Part shown: positions 12,967-25,069 of the stretch, in pieces
Layout: each line of letters starts with the position of its first letter
Position numbering within the stretch: position 1 is the stretch's first letter
Origin: an uncultured Actinomycetes bacterium
GTDB lineage: Bacteria; Actinomycetota; Actinomycetes; Mycobacteriales; Mycobacteriaceae
Assembly (NCBI GenBank): GCA_903884065.1
Contig: CAISDL010000136.1
Location: 62,001-126,000, forward strand
DNA: 64,000 bases
Reading direction: 5' to 3'
The notes under the pieces: generated by a model
The model's database searches: none
What the model saw: only the letters and a program-made list of their open reading frames with translations
Told to the model about the DNA's origin: nothing
Program-made: the position numbers and the translations under genes

Positions 12967-14816
12967 GCCCCCAATCGGGTGAGCAGCGAGTCCAGAGCTT
13001 GCACCGCATCGATTGTGGCGGCCAGGTAGCCGTCCGGACGGTCCGCGTCCGCAATGTCGGCGACGGCTCTCTCGGGGCCGGCGAGCAGGATCTGGCCGAT
13101 CCCGGCGGCACGGGCGGCCGCGACTACTCCGTCGGCCTCCGCGCCGTAACGGGCATCGGTTCCGCAGAGGACCGCAACGGCGGCGTCCGCATCCCGCACG
13201 ACGGCAGTGACGCCGTCGGCGTCGACGCTGCCCGGGTTGATCGCTTCGATCCCACCGGAAGCCAGCAGATTCGCGGCGAAGGAAGCGCGAATGTTGTTCT
13301 CGGCCAGTGGACCAAGGGGTAACAGCAGCACGCGGGGGCGGACGCCGGTGCGCTGCAGATAGGCGTCGGAACGGTCCCGTAAGGCCTCGAATGAGGCCGC
13401 ATATCGCTGAGCCTGGGCGGTGGCGGGGTCCTGCGGCAAGGGCGGTTCGGACAGGTTCGGAAACTCGTTGACACCGGTGATGGCGGTTCGGCGGTGGGCG
13501 ATGTCATCGGCCCGGCGGGCCCGCACCTCCTCGATCCGGCTGGCGATGTGCTCGCGTGCATCCCGGAAGCCGCCGCGCGACTCGATGTCCTGGAAGTGCG
13601 ACCAGGCCTGGGCGGCAAGGGTTTCAGTGAGTTCCTCGACATACCATGACCCGCCGGCCGCGTCGAGCACGCGGCCCAGGTGGGACTCCTCGAGCAGCAA
13701 CAACTGGGTATTGCGCGCTATCCGGCGGGCGAAATCAGGGCTGAAACCGGGGAAGCCGTCCGGAATCGCAATATCGAAGGGCATCACCTCGACGGTGTCG
13801 GCTCCCCCGATGCCCGCGCCGAAAGCCGCGACCGTGGTGCGCAGCATGTTCACCCACGGATCGCGTTGCGTCATCATCGGCAACGAGGTGACGGCATGCA
13901 CACGTGCGGCACCGTTATCCGGGTGACCGAGTGCTTCGGCGATTCGTCCCCAGAGTTGTCTTGCCGCCCGGAATTTCGCGATTGTCATGAACTGGTCGTC
14001 ATCGGCGGCCAGTCGGAAACTGATCTGAGACAGCGCGTCTGGCACGTCGACCCCGGCGGCGGTCAGCAGCCGCAGGTAGGCGGTCCCCGCCGCGATCACA
14101 CCGGCCAGTTCCCAGCCCGCGTTGGCGCCGCGGTCGTGCAAGGCCGGGCCGTCGACGGTGATCGTCCGCACGCCCGGATATGCACCCGGGCCGCCGGCCA
14201 CCGCGACGACATCATCGATCGACGGCGCGGGCCGGCCGCTGATACCGGCGGTGAGTGGATCCGCCCCGAGGTCGATGGACATCGTTGCGCGCCTGGCGTC
14301 GTCCGCTCCGGCGACCAGTGCCAGCATCACCTCTGCGGCTGAACGGAATTGCGCTCCGGCGTCGATCAGGACCGGGGCCAATTCGAGGTAGACGCCCTCC
14401 AGCCAGCGGCCGAGGTCGCCGACCGGGATACCTCCGCCGCCGACCCGCAGCACCAGCGCGCTGACCCCGTTGACGAGCGCATCCAGTACCAGGGCGTTGC
14501 CGTCGGCAGCAGTGCCGGAGAAGCCGGCGGGCGGGAATTCCTCGGCGACCTTCCAGCCGGACAGCACGTCGCGGCGTGGGTCGGCGCCGCGCAGGAACGG
14601 CCACTCGCCGGGTAGCGCCGGTTCCGGAAGTGCGTCCAGCGCGGTGTAGAGCGGACGGATCGGGAAGCCTTCGTACGTCGGCGAGTCCAGCAGGCGCTCC
14701 GGCTCATCCGCCGGCTCGGCCGGATCGCGCCGGCCGCCTTTAGCAAGCACGTCGGCCACGGCGGAGCGCCACCGTGCGCGAACCTGCTCGAGGGCTTCCT
14801 GCTGGACTGCGGACAC
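12963..14816 (-). CDS. mutA: Methylmalonyl-CoA mutase, small subunit
   Basis: A 617-residue partner of MutB. It shares the barrel fold but its C-terminal domain lacks the cobalt-binding DxHxxG, as expected for the non-catalytic subunit of the heterodimer. I chose the GTG at 14816: AGGAGC lies five bases upstream and the following residues match the M. tuberculosis protein. Longer in-frame extensions upstream cross the intergenic region and look non-coding. It heads the mutA-mutB-meaB unit and is divergent from the VTT-domain gene. Confidence 0.93.
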
Positions 14817-14940
14817 CGGCAGCTCCTGATAGTCATCGCGCGGCTCTCGCCACCTGCCCCTTGAGGCTAAATGATGACCGCGGGGATTCCCGTAACGGCC
14901 GTCGGGGTGCCAGGGCGCGCTGCCCGTAACCTTTCTTGAC

Positions 14941-15666
14941 GTGTTGTCGACGATCCTGCGGCGCGGCCTGATGACGCTGCGCAGTGTGGGATCGGCGATC
15001 ACCACCACCGCGCGGCAGATGAGCCGCACCCGACTCATGGCGACGGCGATCGCCGCGGTGGCCCTGCTGGCCGTTGTCCTGCTGGTTCCGCTACCGACGG
15101 CAGTCCAGCTCCGGGACTGGGCGGCGTCGGTGGGCCGGTGGTTTCCGCTGGCTTTCCTGGGGGCGCATGTCGTCGTGACGGTCCTGCCGTTCCCGAGGAC
15201 GGCCTTCACCCTGGCGGCCGGCCTGTTGTTCGGCCCGGCATTGGGTGTCGCGATCGCGGTGACGGCCAGCACGCTGAGCGCACTGATAGCGCTGGTGCTG
15301 GTGCGGGCCCTCGGCTGGCAACTGAGCACCCTGATAAGCCACCCCCGGCTGGACTCCCTGAACGCGCGATTGCGCGCGCGGGGATGGCCGGCCGTGCTGT
15401 CGCTGCGCCTGATCCCCGCGGTGCCGTTCTCGGTGCTGAACTACGCCGCCGGCGCGTCGTCCGTCAGGGTGGTGCCATATTTTCTGGCGACCTTGGTGGG
15501 GCTGCTGCCGGGCACCGCCGCGGTCGTGATCCTCGGCGATGCGATGACCGGAAACATCAACCCACTGCTGGTGCTGGTGTCAGTGTGCACCGCCGCACTG
15601 GGCTTCACCGGCTTGTTGTACGAGACCAGACGGTTCCGGCGGGATGCCTCCGAGGCTCCGGACTAG
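14941..15666 (+). CDS. TVP38/TMEM64 (VTT-domain) membrane protein
   Basis: A 241-residue protein of the DedA/VTT superfamily, equivalent to Rv1491c. A hydrophobic segment (about residues 33-53) precedes the VTT core with its conserved elements: PFPRTAFTLAAG, the RGWPAVLSLRLIPAVPF block, and LLPGTAAVVILGD. Members are proposed lipid scramblases or transporters. Starts at GTG 14941, eight bases after a TAACCT that could be a -10 element, so the mRNA may be leaderless; ATG 14971 is an alternative. Ends overlapping the convergent hemophore-like gene by four bases. Confidence 0.85.
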   Translation: MLSTILRRGLMTLRSVGSAITTTARQMSRTRLMATAIAAVALLAVVLLVPLPTAVQLRDWAASVGRWFPLAFLGAHVVVTVLPFPRTAFTLAAGLLFGPALGVAIAVTASTLSALIALVLVRALGWQLSTLISHPRLDSLNARLRARGWPAVLSLRLIPAVPFSVLNYAAGASSVRVVPYFLATLVGLLPGTAAVVILGDAMTGNINPLLVLVSVCTAALGFTGLLYETRRFRRDASEAPD

Positions 15667-16028
15667 AGGGCCCCGAGGACGATCGCCTCGTCCGGGATGT
15701 TGCACCGGTTGCGCAGATCCTCGCCCGGCGCGGTGATGGCCTTCAGTTCGGCCTGGACCTGAGGATTGGCCTGCATGTAAGCCGCGACCTGTGCCTTGAC
15801 CGAATCCTTGGGCTGGCCCTGCAGGCCGGTGAAGAAGGCGTTGACGTCGGGATGGGTGAACAGGTACGCCGTGGTGGCGGCGTCGACCCCGGTCGCCACG
15901 TTGGTGAAATCAGCGACCGTGCATCCGGGCGGGGTGTCGGCGATCGCGGGCGAGGCCACCGCCACCAGCACGCCACCGGCGCCGAGGACGATCGCGGCTG
16001 TGCGACGCGCCAACAGTGTGAATGTCAT
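15663..16028 (-). CDS. Hemophore-like secreted protein
   Basis: A 121-residue exported protein with a clear signal peptide (cleavage after AIA, about residue 30). The mature part is about 90 residues, helical in character, with two cysteines (Cys36, Cys109) that could form one disulfide. Pattern, size and cysteine spacing resemble the mycobacterial hemophore family typified by Rv0203, which carries haem outside the cell. No haem-binding Tyr/His triad could be confirmed by eye. Divergent from the small exported protein at 16156, sharing a 127-base promoter region. Confidence 0.7.
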   Translation of the reverse strand: MTFTLLARRTAAIVLGAGGVLVAVASPAIADTPPGCTVADFTNVATGVDAATTAYLFTHPDVNAFFTGLQGQPKDSVKAQVAAYMQANPQVQAELKAITAPGEDLRNRCNIPDEAIVLGAL

Positions 16029-16155
16029 GAGCTTCCCCTGGATCGGTGGTTTCTTTCGCTTTCGGTAGCTTAGGGCAGCAACGGGACATCCTCCACTCGC
16101 AGGTGCGTGACCTTCTGGGTACGCTTCATCCCAATCGACGTTAAGGACAGTTCAC

Positions 16156-16440
16156 ATGACACGGACACGACAGTTCCTGGCGCTTGCCGCCGGCGGGGTC
16201 GGCATCGCCGCCGCTTTGCTCGGCGCACCGACCGCGGCCGCCGACGAGAACGGCGGCGGTGGAGCCAACAACCCCCTGCTGCCGGGGTGTGAGACCACCG
16301 GCGGAAGCGCTGTGACCGGCGGGCAGACCGAGGATTGCGCGAGCCCGGGCAATTCCCAGATCACCGCCACGCCGAACGACCTCGGAATCATGGGCGGCGA
16401 GAACTTCTACGGATTCCCCGGCTTCGGTTACGGATTCTGA
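16156..16440 (+). CDS. Small exported protein, unknown function
   Basis: A 94-residue protein with a signal peptide (cleavage after AAA, about residue 29). The mature chain is only about 65 residues: a Gly/Asn-rich start, two cysteines (Cys45, Cys61), and an aromatic glycine-rich tail (FYGFPGFGYGF). AAGGA lies eight bases before the ATG. I do not recognise a domain. The last 13 bases overlap the convergent SPFH gene. It looks like a genuine mycobacterial secreted protein because of the strong signal peptide and GC3 pattern, but its role is unknown. Confidence 0.75.
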   Translation: MTRTRQFLALAAGGVGIAAALLGAPTAAADENGGGGANNPLLPGCETTGGSAVTGGQTEDCASPGNSQITATPNDLGIMGGENFYGFPGFGYGF

Positions 16441-17609
16441 TCCGTCGCGCCGATCTCCGGGTAGACGACCTCGGGCGCTGACAGTTCGGGGATGTCGGCG
16501 GCGGGCAGCGATGCTCGCGCCTCAGCCTCGGCTTTGGCCACTGCCTGGGCGATATCCGGGTCGGTCCGGGTGTTGAACCAGTCGGCGACCTCTGCTGAAT
16601 CATCTTGGGGCGCGGCCGGACTCACCTCGACCGGCGACGGCTCATAACGGAACACCCCGTCGGAACCCGGCGCCCCGAGCAGTTTGGTGAAGCCCTCCAG
16701 CGCTGAGCCGAAGTCACTGGGCACCAGCCACACCTTGTTGGCCTCGCCCTTGGCCATCAACGGCAACGTCTGCAGATACTGGTAGGCCAGCATTTCGGGG
16801 GTGGGCCGGCCCGCCTTGATCGCGGCGAAGGTCTTCTCGATGGCCTTGGCCTCACCTTGGGCCTGCAGATACTGCGCGGCCCGCTCGCCCTGAGCCCGCA
16901 GAATCCGCGACTGCCGCTCCGCCTCGGCCGCCAGGATCGCAGCCTGCTTGGCGCCCTCCGCCGCGAGGATCTGGGCCTGCTTCTGGCCCTCGGCCTGTTT
17001 GATCGACGCCTCGCGGGTGCCCTCGGCGGTGAGGATCACCGCCCGCTTCTCGCGGTCGGCGCGCATCTGCTTCTCCATCGAGTCCTGGATCGACGGCGGC
17101 GGGTCGATGCTGCGCAACTCCACCCGCGCCACCCGCAGACCCCAGCGGCCGGTGGCCTCGTCGAGCACGCCGCGCAACTGGGCGTTGATCTTGTCGCGGC
17201 TGGTCAGCGTCTGTTCCAGAGTCATCCCACCCACGACGTTGCGCAGCGTGGTGGTAGCCAACTGCTCGACTCCGACGATGTAGTTGTTGATCTGGTAGAC
17301 GGCGGCCTGGGGGTTGGTCACCTGGAAATACACCACGGTGTCGATGTTGACGGTGAGGTTGTCCTCGGTGATCACCGGTTGCGGGGGAAACGACACCACC
17401 CGCTCGCGCAGGTCGACCCGGGCGCGGATGCGGTCGACGAACGGAACCAGCAGCGTGAGCTGGCCCGACACCGTCTTGCTGTAACGCCCGAGGCGCTCGA
17501 TCACCGCAGCCTCGGCCTGCGGTATCAGGGCGACGGACTTGGCGACGATGACGACGGCCAACAGCACAAGCGCCGCCAACACCACCAGGCCGGCGGTGGC
17601 TCCATCCAT
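16428..17609 (-). CDS. SPFH/prohibitin-family membrane protein
   Basis: A 393-residue QmcA-like protein (Rv1488 equivalent). One N-terminal membrane segment (about residues 6-28) is followed by the SPFH/Band 7 domain (about 30-200) and a long Ala/Glu/Gln-rich coiled coil (about 200-290). Such proteins form large membrane-bound rings or microdomain scaffolds. The preceding gene encodes an NfeD-like protein, the standard partner. The acidic C-terminal tail (about 330-393) is low complexity. Confidence 0.9.
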   Translation of the reverse strand: MDGATAGLVVLAALVLLAVVIVAKSVALIPQAEAAVIERLGRYSKTVSGQLTLLVPFVDRIRARVDLRERVVSFPPQPVITEDNLTVNIDTVVYFQVTNPQAAVYQINNYIVGVEQLATTTLRNVVGGMTLEQTLTSRDKINAQLRGVLDEATGRWGLRVARVELRSIDPPPSIQDSMEKQMRADREKRAVILTAEGTREASIKQAEGQKQAQILAAEGAKQAAILAAEAERQSRILRAQGERAAQYLQAQGEAKAIEKTFAAIKAGRPTPEMLAYQYLQTLPLMAKGEANKVWLVPSDFGSALEGFTKLLGAPGSDGVFRYEPSPVEVSPAAPQDDSAEVADWFNTRTDPDIAQAVAKAEAEARASLPAADIPELSAPEVVYPEIGATDQNP

Positions 17610-17630
17610 GATTCGTTCTCCAGTTCCGGT

Positions 17631-18065
17631 TTAGGAGTTCTGCCAGACCACCGCGGTGGCGCCGTCGATATGCATGACGGTCACCTGGTCTCCGGGCTCG
17701 TAGACGTCGTCCTCGTTGAAGGTGCGGGCGGTCCAGACCTCGCCGTCGAGCTTGACCTGGCCGCGCTGCCGGTCGACCCGGTCCAGCACCGTGGCATGCC
17801 TGCCCTCCAGCGCCTTGACCGGTTCGGGCAGCCCGTTGCCGGCTGTCAGCCTGCGCCGCAGGACCGGACGCACCCCGGCCAGCAGCAGCACCGAGACCAC
17901 CAGGAACACCAGGCCATCGACCCACAGGGGCACACCAGGCAGCCAACTCGAACCGGCGGCCGCCAGTGCACCGCCGCTGAGCATGAGAAGGAACATGTCC
18001 CCCGTCAGCGCCTCGGCCGCGGCCAAGCCCACAGCCAACACCAACCAGATCAATGCCGCGGGCAT
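17631..18065 (-). CDS. NfeD-like membrane protein
   Basis: A 144-residue protein with several N-terminal membrane segments (about residues 1-80) and a C-terminal OB-fold-like domain (about 85-144), equivalent to Rv1487. NfeD proteins partner SPFH proteins, and this one lies 21 bases upstream of the SPFH gene. I chose the ATG at 18065, which gives exactly the length of the M. tuberculosis protein; an in-frame upstream start would add 21 residues of basic sequence without support. Confidence 0.87.
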   Translation of the reverse strand: MPAALIWLVLAVGLAAAEALTGDMFLLMLSGGALAAAGSSWLPGVPLWVDGLVFLVVSVLLLAGVRPVLRRRLTAGNGLPEPVKALEGRHATVLDRVDRQRGQVKLDGEVWTARTFNEDDVYEPGDQVTVMHIDGATAVVWQNS

Positions 18066-18145
18066 GACCGCCACGATACGCGCGCCACACGCGGCGCGCC
18101 GTCGGCTGACCGGTGGGTGCATGAGCAATTACACTCACCTCCATC

Positions 18146-18994
18146 ATGTGGTGCCCGAGTGTCTCGTTGTCGGTATGGGCGAACGCATGGCTCGCCGGCC
18201 ATGCGGCGCCCGACGATGTTCTCGACGCGTTAAGCGCTTGGGCCCCTTGCCATTCAGTGATCGCCTACGACTCCGTCGCCGCCGGCCACACCGGTTTGCC
18301 GTGGCCGGACATCGATCCGGCCGGCGCGATGTCACTGCTGCAGACGGTGCGCACCGTCGCCGGCCGCGGAAGCGATCCCTGGCCGGCGCGGCCGGCCATC
18401 GCGACGGTACTGCCGGTGCCCGGAGATGTGCGGGGTCTGGCGGTCGGTACGCAGTTCCACATCGACGCCCTGGAAGCGGGCGAGGCTGTGCTGGTCAACG
18501 GGCCCGACGGCGCGGCCGTCGGCCTGGTGCCGACCTTCGAGTGGGAGGAGTCCGACGACGATGAGGTGCCGCGCCCGCCGGTGCTGACGTGGTCGGTCTA
18601 CTCCCTGCCCGGCGTCACCGTCGGAGACCACCAGGAACTCGGAGACGCCGAATACGCGTTGCGGGCCGCGGTGCGCTCCGCCGCCGACGCTCTCGACGGG
18701 CTGCGACTGTGCCCGGGCGGCGAGGACCCGAGGGCATTGGTCGAGGAGATCCTGCAGGCGAACAGCCACCATCGCATGCCCGAGCATGCACCCAACCGGG
18801 CGGTTCGGGTCCTTGCGACGGCCGCGCACGTCGATGCCATCATCACGGTCTGTTCGGAAGTGGCGCCCATCGGCACTCAGAGCGCGTCAGAGGCGAGGAT
18901 CGCCGATACGGCGATGCGGCCACTGGCCGCGGTGGTCCGCTCGGCACGGATGGCGGCGGTCACCGCGATTCTGCACTCCGCCTGGCGCAGCTAA
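18146..18994 (+). CDS. Conserved mycobacterial protein of unknown function
   Basis: A 282-residue, probably cytoplasmic protein corresponding to Rv1486c. No signal peptide, membrane segment or recognised catalytic motif is visible; the sequence is acidic and rich in Ala/Val. A TACACT (18130-18135) ten bases before the ATG would give an almost leaderless mRNA. Its last four bases overlap the convergent ferrochelatase gene. Conservation of position next to hemH and the SPFH/NfeD pair is the only context. Confidence 0.8.
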   Translation: MWCPSVSLSVWANAWLAGHAAPDDVLDALSAWAPCHSVIAYDSVAAGHTGLPWPDIDPAGAMSLLQTVRTVAGRGSDPWPARPAIATVLPVPGDVRGLAVGTQFHIDALEAGEAVLVNGPDGAAVGLVPTFEWEESDDDEVPRPPVLTWSVYSLPGVTVGDHQELGDAEYALRAAVRSAADALDGLRLCPGGEDPRALVEEILQANSHHRMPEHAPNRAVRVLATAAHVDAIITVCSEVAPIGTQSASEARIADTAMRPLAAVVRSARMAAVTAILHSAWRS

Positions 18995-20103
18995 CGCGCC
19001 GGACGACCGGGACCCGCGGCCGCAGCGGCGGCCGCGCTCGCCTCACAGTCAGCGGTGCAGAACCGTCCGTTGAGGCTGGAGCCGTAGCCCGGCGGAGGAG
19101 CAGCGGAGCGGATCCGACCATCGATCGAAGCTGGTTCGGCGCCAACGACTCTGGCGGGCTCGCGGCCGGTGCGCACCTCGTCGAGCAGGTCGAGCGCAAG
19201 GCGGGCGAAGCGCGGCTGGGCGTTGGGTGTCGTGGCGCGAGCCAGCGCGACGCCCAATGCGTCGGCTTGCTCGGCGAGTTCGCTGTCGAGATCCCAGATC
19301 ACCTCGATGTGATCGGCGACGAACCCGACGGGGCACACGATCACCGCGCGGGTACCGGACTCGGCCAGCACCGAAAGGTGATCGCCGACATCGGGTTCCA
19401 GCCACGGCACCTGCGGCGGACCGGACCGGGACTGCCACACCACGTCGTAATCGGCGAAGCCGGCCGCCGCGGCCACCAACTCCGAGGTGTAGCCGACCTG
19501 GCGCGGATAGAGACTGGGTCCGCAGCGGTCGACCGCGCGCAGCGGGATCGAGTGTGCGGTGAACACCAGCCGAGCCTCCCCGCGCAATGATTCCGGCAGC
19601 TCCGTCGCGGCCTGCGCGATCGCGTCGCTGAACATCTCGATCAGCAGCGGGTGGTCGAAGTACTGGCGCAGTTTCTGCAACTCCGGTGCGCCGTCGCCCA
19701 CCGCGGTGCGGGCGCGGGCGATGTCCTCCTGGTACTGGGTGCATCCGGAGTAGCCGCCCCACGCCGAGGTGCTGAACACCGCGGCCCGGGTGATGCCGTC
19801 GGCCTTCATCGCTGCCACGGTGTCCTCGATGAAGGGATCCCAGTTGCGGTTGCCGAAGTACACCGGCAGATCCTCGCCACGCTCGTCGAGTTCGGCCCGG
19901 ATGGCCTCGATCAGCGCCCGGTTGATCCCGTTGATCGGCGAGACGCCTCCGAAGTGCAGATAGTGCTCGGCGACGGACTCCAACCGTTCCCGCGGGATCC
20001 CGCGACCGCGGGTGACGTTCTCCAGGAACGGCATCACCTGGTCGGGACCCTCGGGCCCGCCGAAGGACAGCAGCAGCAGCGCCTCGAACCCGTCGGCGGT
20101 CAT
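18991..20103 (-). CDS. hemH: Ferrochelatase (coproporphyrin type)
   Basis: A 370-residue enzyme inserting iron into a porphyrin; in actinobacteria the substrate is coproporphyrin III (CpfC), the penultimate step of haem synthesis. The catalytic segment FTAHSIP is present (His184). A C-terminal CxxxC (Cys349, Cys353), with other cysteines such as Cys121, Cys194 and Cys257, could bind the [2Fe-2S] cluster known from the mycobacterial enzyme. A 15-residue alanine-rich tail follows. It starts seven bases after inhA in the fabG1-inhA-hemH unit (hemZ in M. tuberculosis nomenclature). Confidence 0.94.
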   Translation of the reverse strand: MTADGFEALLLLSFGGPEGPDQVMPFLENVTRGRGIPRERLESVAEHYLHFGGVSPINGINRALIEAIRAELDERGEDLPVYFGNRNWDPFIEDTVAAMKADGITRAAVFSTSAWGGYSGCTQYQEDIARARTAVGDGAPELQKLRQYFDHPLLIEMFSDAIAQAATELPESLRGEARLVFTAHSIPLRAVDRCGPSLYPRQVGYTSELVAAAAGFADYDVVWQSRSGPPQVPWLEPDVGDHLSVLAESGTRAVIVCPVGFVADHIEVIWDLDSELAEQADALGVALARATTPNAQPRFARLALDLLDEVRTGREPARVVGAEPASIDGRIRSAAPPPGYGSSLNGRFCTADCEASAAAAAAAGPGRPAR

Positions 20104-20110
20104 CGAGTCA

Positions 20111-20920
20111 TCACAGCAGCTGGGTGCTGGCGCCGCCGTCGGCGTAGATGATCGTCCCGGTGGTGGCCGGCAGCCAGTCGGAGAGCAGCGCGCAGACGGT
20201 CTTGGCCACCGGGGTGGGGTCTTTCATATTCCAGCCCAGCGGCGAGCGCTGATCCCAGCCCTCCTCGAGAAGCTTGATCTGATCGCCCGCCTCATCGCCC
20301 AGTGCACCGCCCACGATGGCGCTCATGGCCAACGTACGGATCGGTCCTGCCGCAACAAGATTGGACCGCACGCCGTAGGCGCCGGCCTCCCGCGCCACGA
20401 ACCGGTTGACCGACTCCAGTGCGCTCTTGGCCACGGTCATCCAGTTGTAGGCCGGCATGGCGCGGGTGGGGTCGAAGTCCATGCCCACGATGCCGCCGCC
20501 GGCATTCATGATCGGCAGGGTTGCTTTGGCCAGCGAGGCGTAGGAGTACGCCGAGATATGAATGCCCTTGGCGACGTCCTCGTAGGGTGCGTCGAAGAAC
20601 GGGTTGATGCCCATCCCGGTCTGCGGCATGAAGCCGATCGAGTGCACGACACCGTCGAGTTTGTTGCCGGAGCCGATCACCTCGGTGACCCGGTCGGCAA
20701 GGCTGGCCAGGTGCTCCTCGTTCTGGACGTCGAGTTCCAGCAGCGGCGCCGGCTGCGGCAGGCGGTCGATGATCCGCTTGATCAGGTTCATCCGAGCGAA
20801 GCCGGTGCAGATGATCTCCGCACCCGCCTCCTGGGCGACCCGTGCGATGTGGAACGCGATCGAGGAGTCGGTGATGATCCCCGAGACGAGGATCCGTTTG
20901 CCTTCGAGAAGCCCTGCCAT
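20111..20920 (-). CDS. inhA: Enoyl-ACP reductase (isoniazid target)
   Basis: A 269-residue NADH-dependent short-chain reductase of the FAS-II system that makes mycolic acid precursors. Catalytic Tyr158 and Lys165 and the substrate-facing Phe149 are present, and numbering is identical to the M. tuberculosis protein. Positions linked to isoniazid or ethionamide resistance there carry the wild-type residues (Ile16, Ile21, Ser94, Ile194). AAAGGA lies six bases before the ATG. It is 54 bases downstream of fabG1 and followed by hemH. Confidence 0.98.
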   Translation of the reverse strand: MAGLLEGKRILVSGIITDSSIAFHIARVAQEAGAEIICTGFARMNLIKRIIDRLPQPAPLLELDVQNEEHLASLADRVTEVIGSGNKLDGVVHSIGFMPQTGMGINPFFDAPYEDVAKGIHISAYSYASLAKATLPIMNAGGGIVGMDFDPTRAMPAYNWMTVAKSALESVNRFVAREAGAYGVRSNLVAAGPIRTLAMSAIVGGALGDEAGDQIKLLEEGWDQRSPLGWNMKDPTPVAKTVCALLSDWLPATTGTIIYADGGASTQLL

Positions 20921-20974
20921 GTCAGTCCTTTCCAGTGGCCATTGCTCGGCGCGCAGGCGCCGTCGAAATCAGAT

Positions 20975-22794
<1,820 letters not shown>

Positions 22795-22807
22795 CGGAGG
22801 TCCTCGC

Positions 22808-23782
22808 TCACTGCACGCCCGCCATGGCGCCGCGGCGCCTCGACGCGACGAAGCGGACGATGTCGGAGATCCAGTCACGGTCGGTGCGCAGCGTCATCAG
22901 CGGAGCGCCACAACGGCGCAGCGTCCGCGCCACCTCGGCGCGGTGCGCCTCAGCCGCGCGGGCGAAGTCGTCGCGCAGTTGCTCGTCGATGGTGAACTCG
23001 CGGGTGACGCCGGATTCGGTGTCCTGCAGGATCACGTCGCCGACGGCCGGCAACTCGACGTCACGGGGGTCGATCACCTCGATGCCGAGCACCTCGTGGC
23101 GGCCCGAGATCGCCCGCAGTGGGCGCATCCAGTTGATGGGGCCGAGGAAGTCGCTGATGACGACGGCCATCCCGCGCCGGCGCTCCGGGCGACGCAGTTC
23201 GTCGATGGCGGCGGCCAGGTCGCCGCGCACGCCCAGCGGCGCCCGGGGCGAGGTCGCGATGGCCCGCAGCAGGCGCTGTTCGTGCTGCCGGCCGCCGCGG
23301 GCCGGGACGCGGATGATGCTCTCGCCGTTGGCGATCACCGCACCGATCCGATTGCCGCCCCCGCTGTTGAGGTAGGTGATCGCCGCTGCCGCGCCGACCG
23401 CCAGATCGCGCTTCTCGCACCCGACGGTGCCGAAGTCCAGGCTCGCGGACATGTCGACCACCAGCCACGTCTCCAGCTCACGGTCGGCGACCATCTGCCG
23501 CACGTGCGGATGGGTCGTCCGGGCGGTCACCGACCAGTCCATCCGGCGCACGTCGTCGCCGGGCTGGTACATCCGCGACTCCCCCGGTTCGGAACCGGGA
23601 CCCGGGATCAGGCCCAGATGGTTGCCCTGCAGCACGCCGTCGAGCTTGCGCTTGACGGTGAGTTCCAGCGTGCGCAGGGCGGCGGACAACTTGGCGTCGC
23701 CGATCTCACCGCGCTCGAACGACGGCGGGTGGACCGTCTGCGGCTGACCGGCTGCATCCACGGCGGGGGCGGACTCGCTCAC
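22808..23782 (-). CDS. DUF58-domain protein (MoxR cluster)
   Basis: A 324-residue protein equivalent to Rv1480. The DUF58 signature around [17 protein letters not shown] (about residues 79-95) is followed by a VWA-like segment [11 protein letters not shown]. No membrane segments are seen. The GTGA at its start overlaps the moxR1 stop, which suggests tight coupling. Together with MoxR1 and the VWA protein it forms the common MoxR-DUF58-VWA trio thought to act in protein maturation or metal insertion; the client here is unknown. Confidence 0.9.
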   Translation of the reverse strand: MSESAPAVDAAGQPQTVHPPSFERGEIGDAKLSAALRTLELTVKRKLDGVLQGNHLGLIPGPGSEPGESRMYQPGDDVRRMDWSVTARTTHPHVRQMVADRELETWLVVDMSASLDFGTVGCEKRDLAVGAAAAITYLNSGGGNRIGAVIANGESIIRVPARGGRQHEQRLLRAIATSPRAPLGVRGDLAAAIDELRRPERRRGMAVVISDFLGPINWMRPLRAISGRHEVLGIEVIDPRDVELPAVGDVILQDTESGVTREFTIDEQLRDDFARAAEAHRAEVARTLRRCGAPLMTLRTDRDWISDIVRFVASRRRGAMAGVQ

Positions 23783-24912
23783 CGAGCGCTGGCGCCGGCC
23801 GCCGGAGACGCTGCCGATCCGGCCGGAGCGCCGATCGGGGGCACCGAATGCCCTTGCTGCGGAATGGCGTTCACCTGAGGCAGGGCCACGGTCTGCATGA
23901 TGCGACCGATCACCGTTTCGGCCTTGACGTCGTCGGCGAGTGCGTCGTAGGTCAGCACCAGTCGGTGCCGCAGCACGTCCGGAATCACCTCGATGACGTC
24001 CTGGGGAACCACGTAGTCCCGGCCGCGGACCAGTGCCAGGGCCCGCGCGGCGGCGATGATGCCCAGGGACGCGCGCGGGGAGGCGCCGAAAGCGATCCAG
24101 GACTTCACGTCGGGCATGCCGAACTGCTCCGGGCGGCGGGTGGCGGTCACCACCCGGACGACGTAGTCGACCAGTGCGTGGTGGACGAAGACGTTGGCCG
24201 CGACGTCCTGCAGGCGCAGCAGGTCGCCGGTCTCGAGAACCTGCTTGGGCTCCGGCGGGGTGACCCCCATCCGGTAGATGATCTCGCGTTCCTCCTCCGG
24301 GGAGGGATAGTCGACGTTGATCTTGAACAGGAACCGGTCACGCTGAGCTTCGGGCAGGGGGTAGACGCCCTCGTTCTCGATCGGGTTCTGGGTGGCCATC
24401 ACCAGGAACGGCTTGGGCAGCGGGTAGGTCTTGCCGCCGATGGAGATCTTGCGCTCGGCCATCACCTCCAGCAGCGCCGACTGGACCTTCGCCGGGGCGC
24501 GGTTGATCTCGTCGGCCAGCAGGAAGTTGCACACCACGGGTCCGAGTTCGATGTCGAACTCCTCGCGGCCCTGGCGGTAGATCCGGGTGCCGATGATGTC
24601 GGTGGGCACCAGGTCAGGGGTGAACTGGATGCGGGAGAAGGTGCCGCCGACCACCTTGGCGAAGGTCTCCACGGCCAGGGTCTTGGCGACACCCGGCACA
24701 CCTTCGAGCAGAACGTGCCCCTTGGCGAGCAGGCCCACCAGGATGCGCTCGAGGAGTTGGTCCTGGCCGACGATGATCCGCTTGACCTCGAAGAGCGCCC
24801 GTTCCAGAGTGTGCACCTCGGCAGCAAGACCATTGCCGCCCGACGGCATGACGACCGCGCTCGTGCCGGCGTACCCGCCCGGACCCGCGAGCGACCCACC
24901 TGGTGACGTCAT
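23779..24912 (-). CDS. moxR1: MoxR-family AAA+ ATPase
   Basis: A 377-residue AAA+ protein with Walker A GVPGVAKT (residues 71-78), Walker B LLADE (Asp134, Glu135) and sensor ATQNP. The length from ATG 24912 equals the M. tuberculosis MoxR1, and GGAGGA precedes this codon. The N-terminal 25 residues are Gly/Ser-rich. MoxR ATPases act as chaperones for partner VWA proteins, encoded next. The 157 bases upstream, after ripB, probably hold its promoter; I see only a weak AATAGT-like hexamer there. Confidence 0.95.
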   Translation of the reverse strand: MTSPGGSLAGPGGYAGTSAVVMPSGGNGLAAEVHTLERALFEVKRIIVGQDQLLERILVGLLAKGHVLLEGVPGVAKTLAVETFAKVVGGTFSRIQFTPDLVPTDIIGTRIYRQGREEFDIELGPVVCNFLLADEINRAPAKVQSALLEVMAERKISIGGKTYPLPKPFLVMATQNPIENEGVYPLPEAQRDRFLFKINVDYPSPEEEREIIYRMGVTPPEPKQVLETGDLLRLQDVAANVFVHHALVDYVVRVVTATRRPEQFGMPDVKSWIAFGASPRASLGIIAAARALALVRGRDYVVPQDVIEVIPDVLRHRLVLTYDALADDVKAETVIGRIMQTVALPQVNAIPQQGHSVPPIGAPAGSAASPAAGASAR

Positions 24913-25069
24913 CGATTTCCTCCACAGCTGTTGGCTTGACGCGACGGTGCCGGCTGACGCCGGCCACGCACCCACTTCGTCTGGGCAGAGTGGCCCGCAG
25001 ACAACTATTCCAGGCGATCCCGAATCCGTCGACGTGGGTCTGTTCGCTGGCGCGTCGGCGGTGCGACGC

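Noticed and set aside
14817..15329. A long in-frame N-terminal extension of mutA
   Set aside because: The extension crosses the intergenic region and runs antisense into the VTT gene; GTG 14816 has a good ribosome-binding site and matches the known protein.
16029..16155. An IdeR iron box between the hemophore-like and small exported genes
   Set aside because: The CTTAGGGCAGC stretch matches only part of the TTAGGTTAGGCTAACCTAA consensus and has no symmetrical half.
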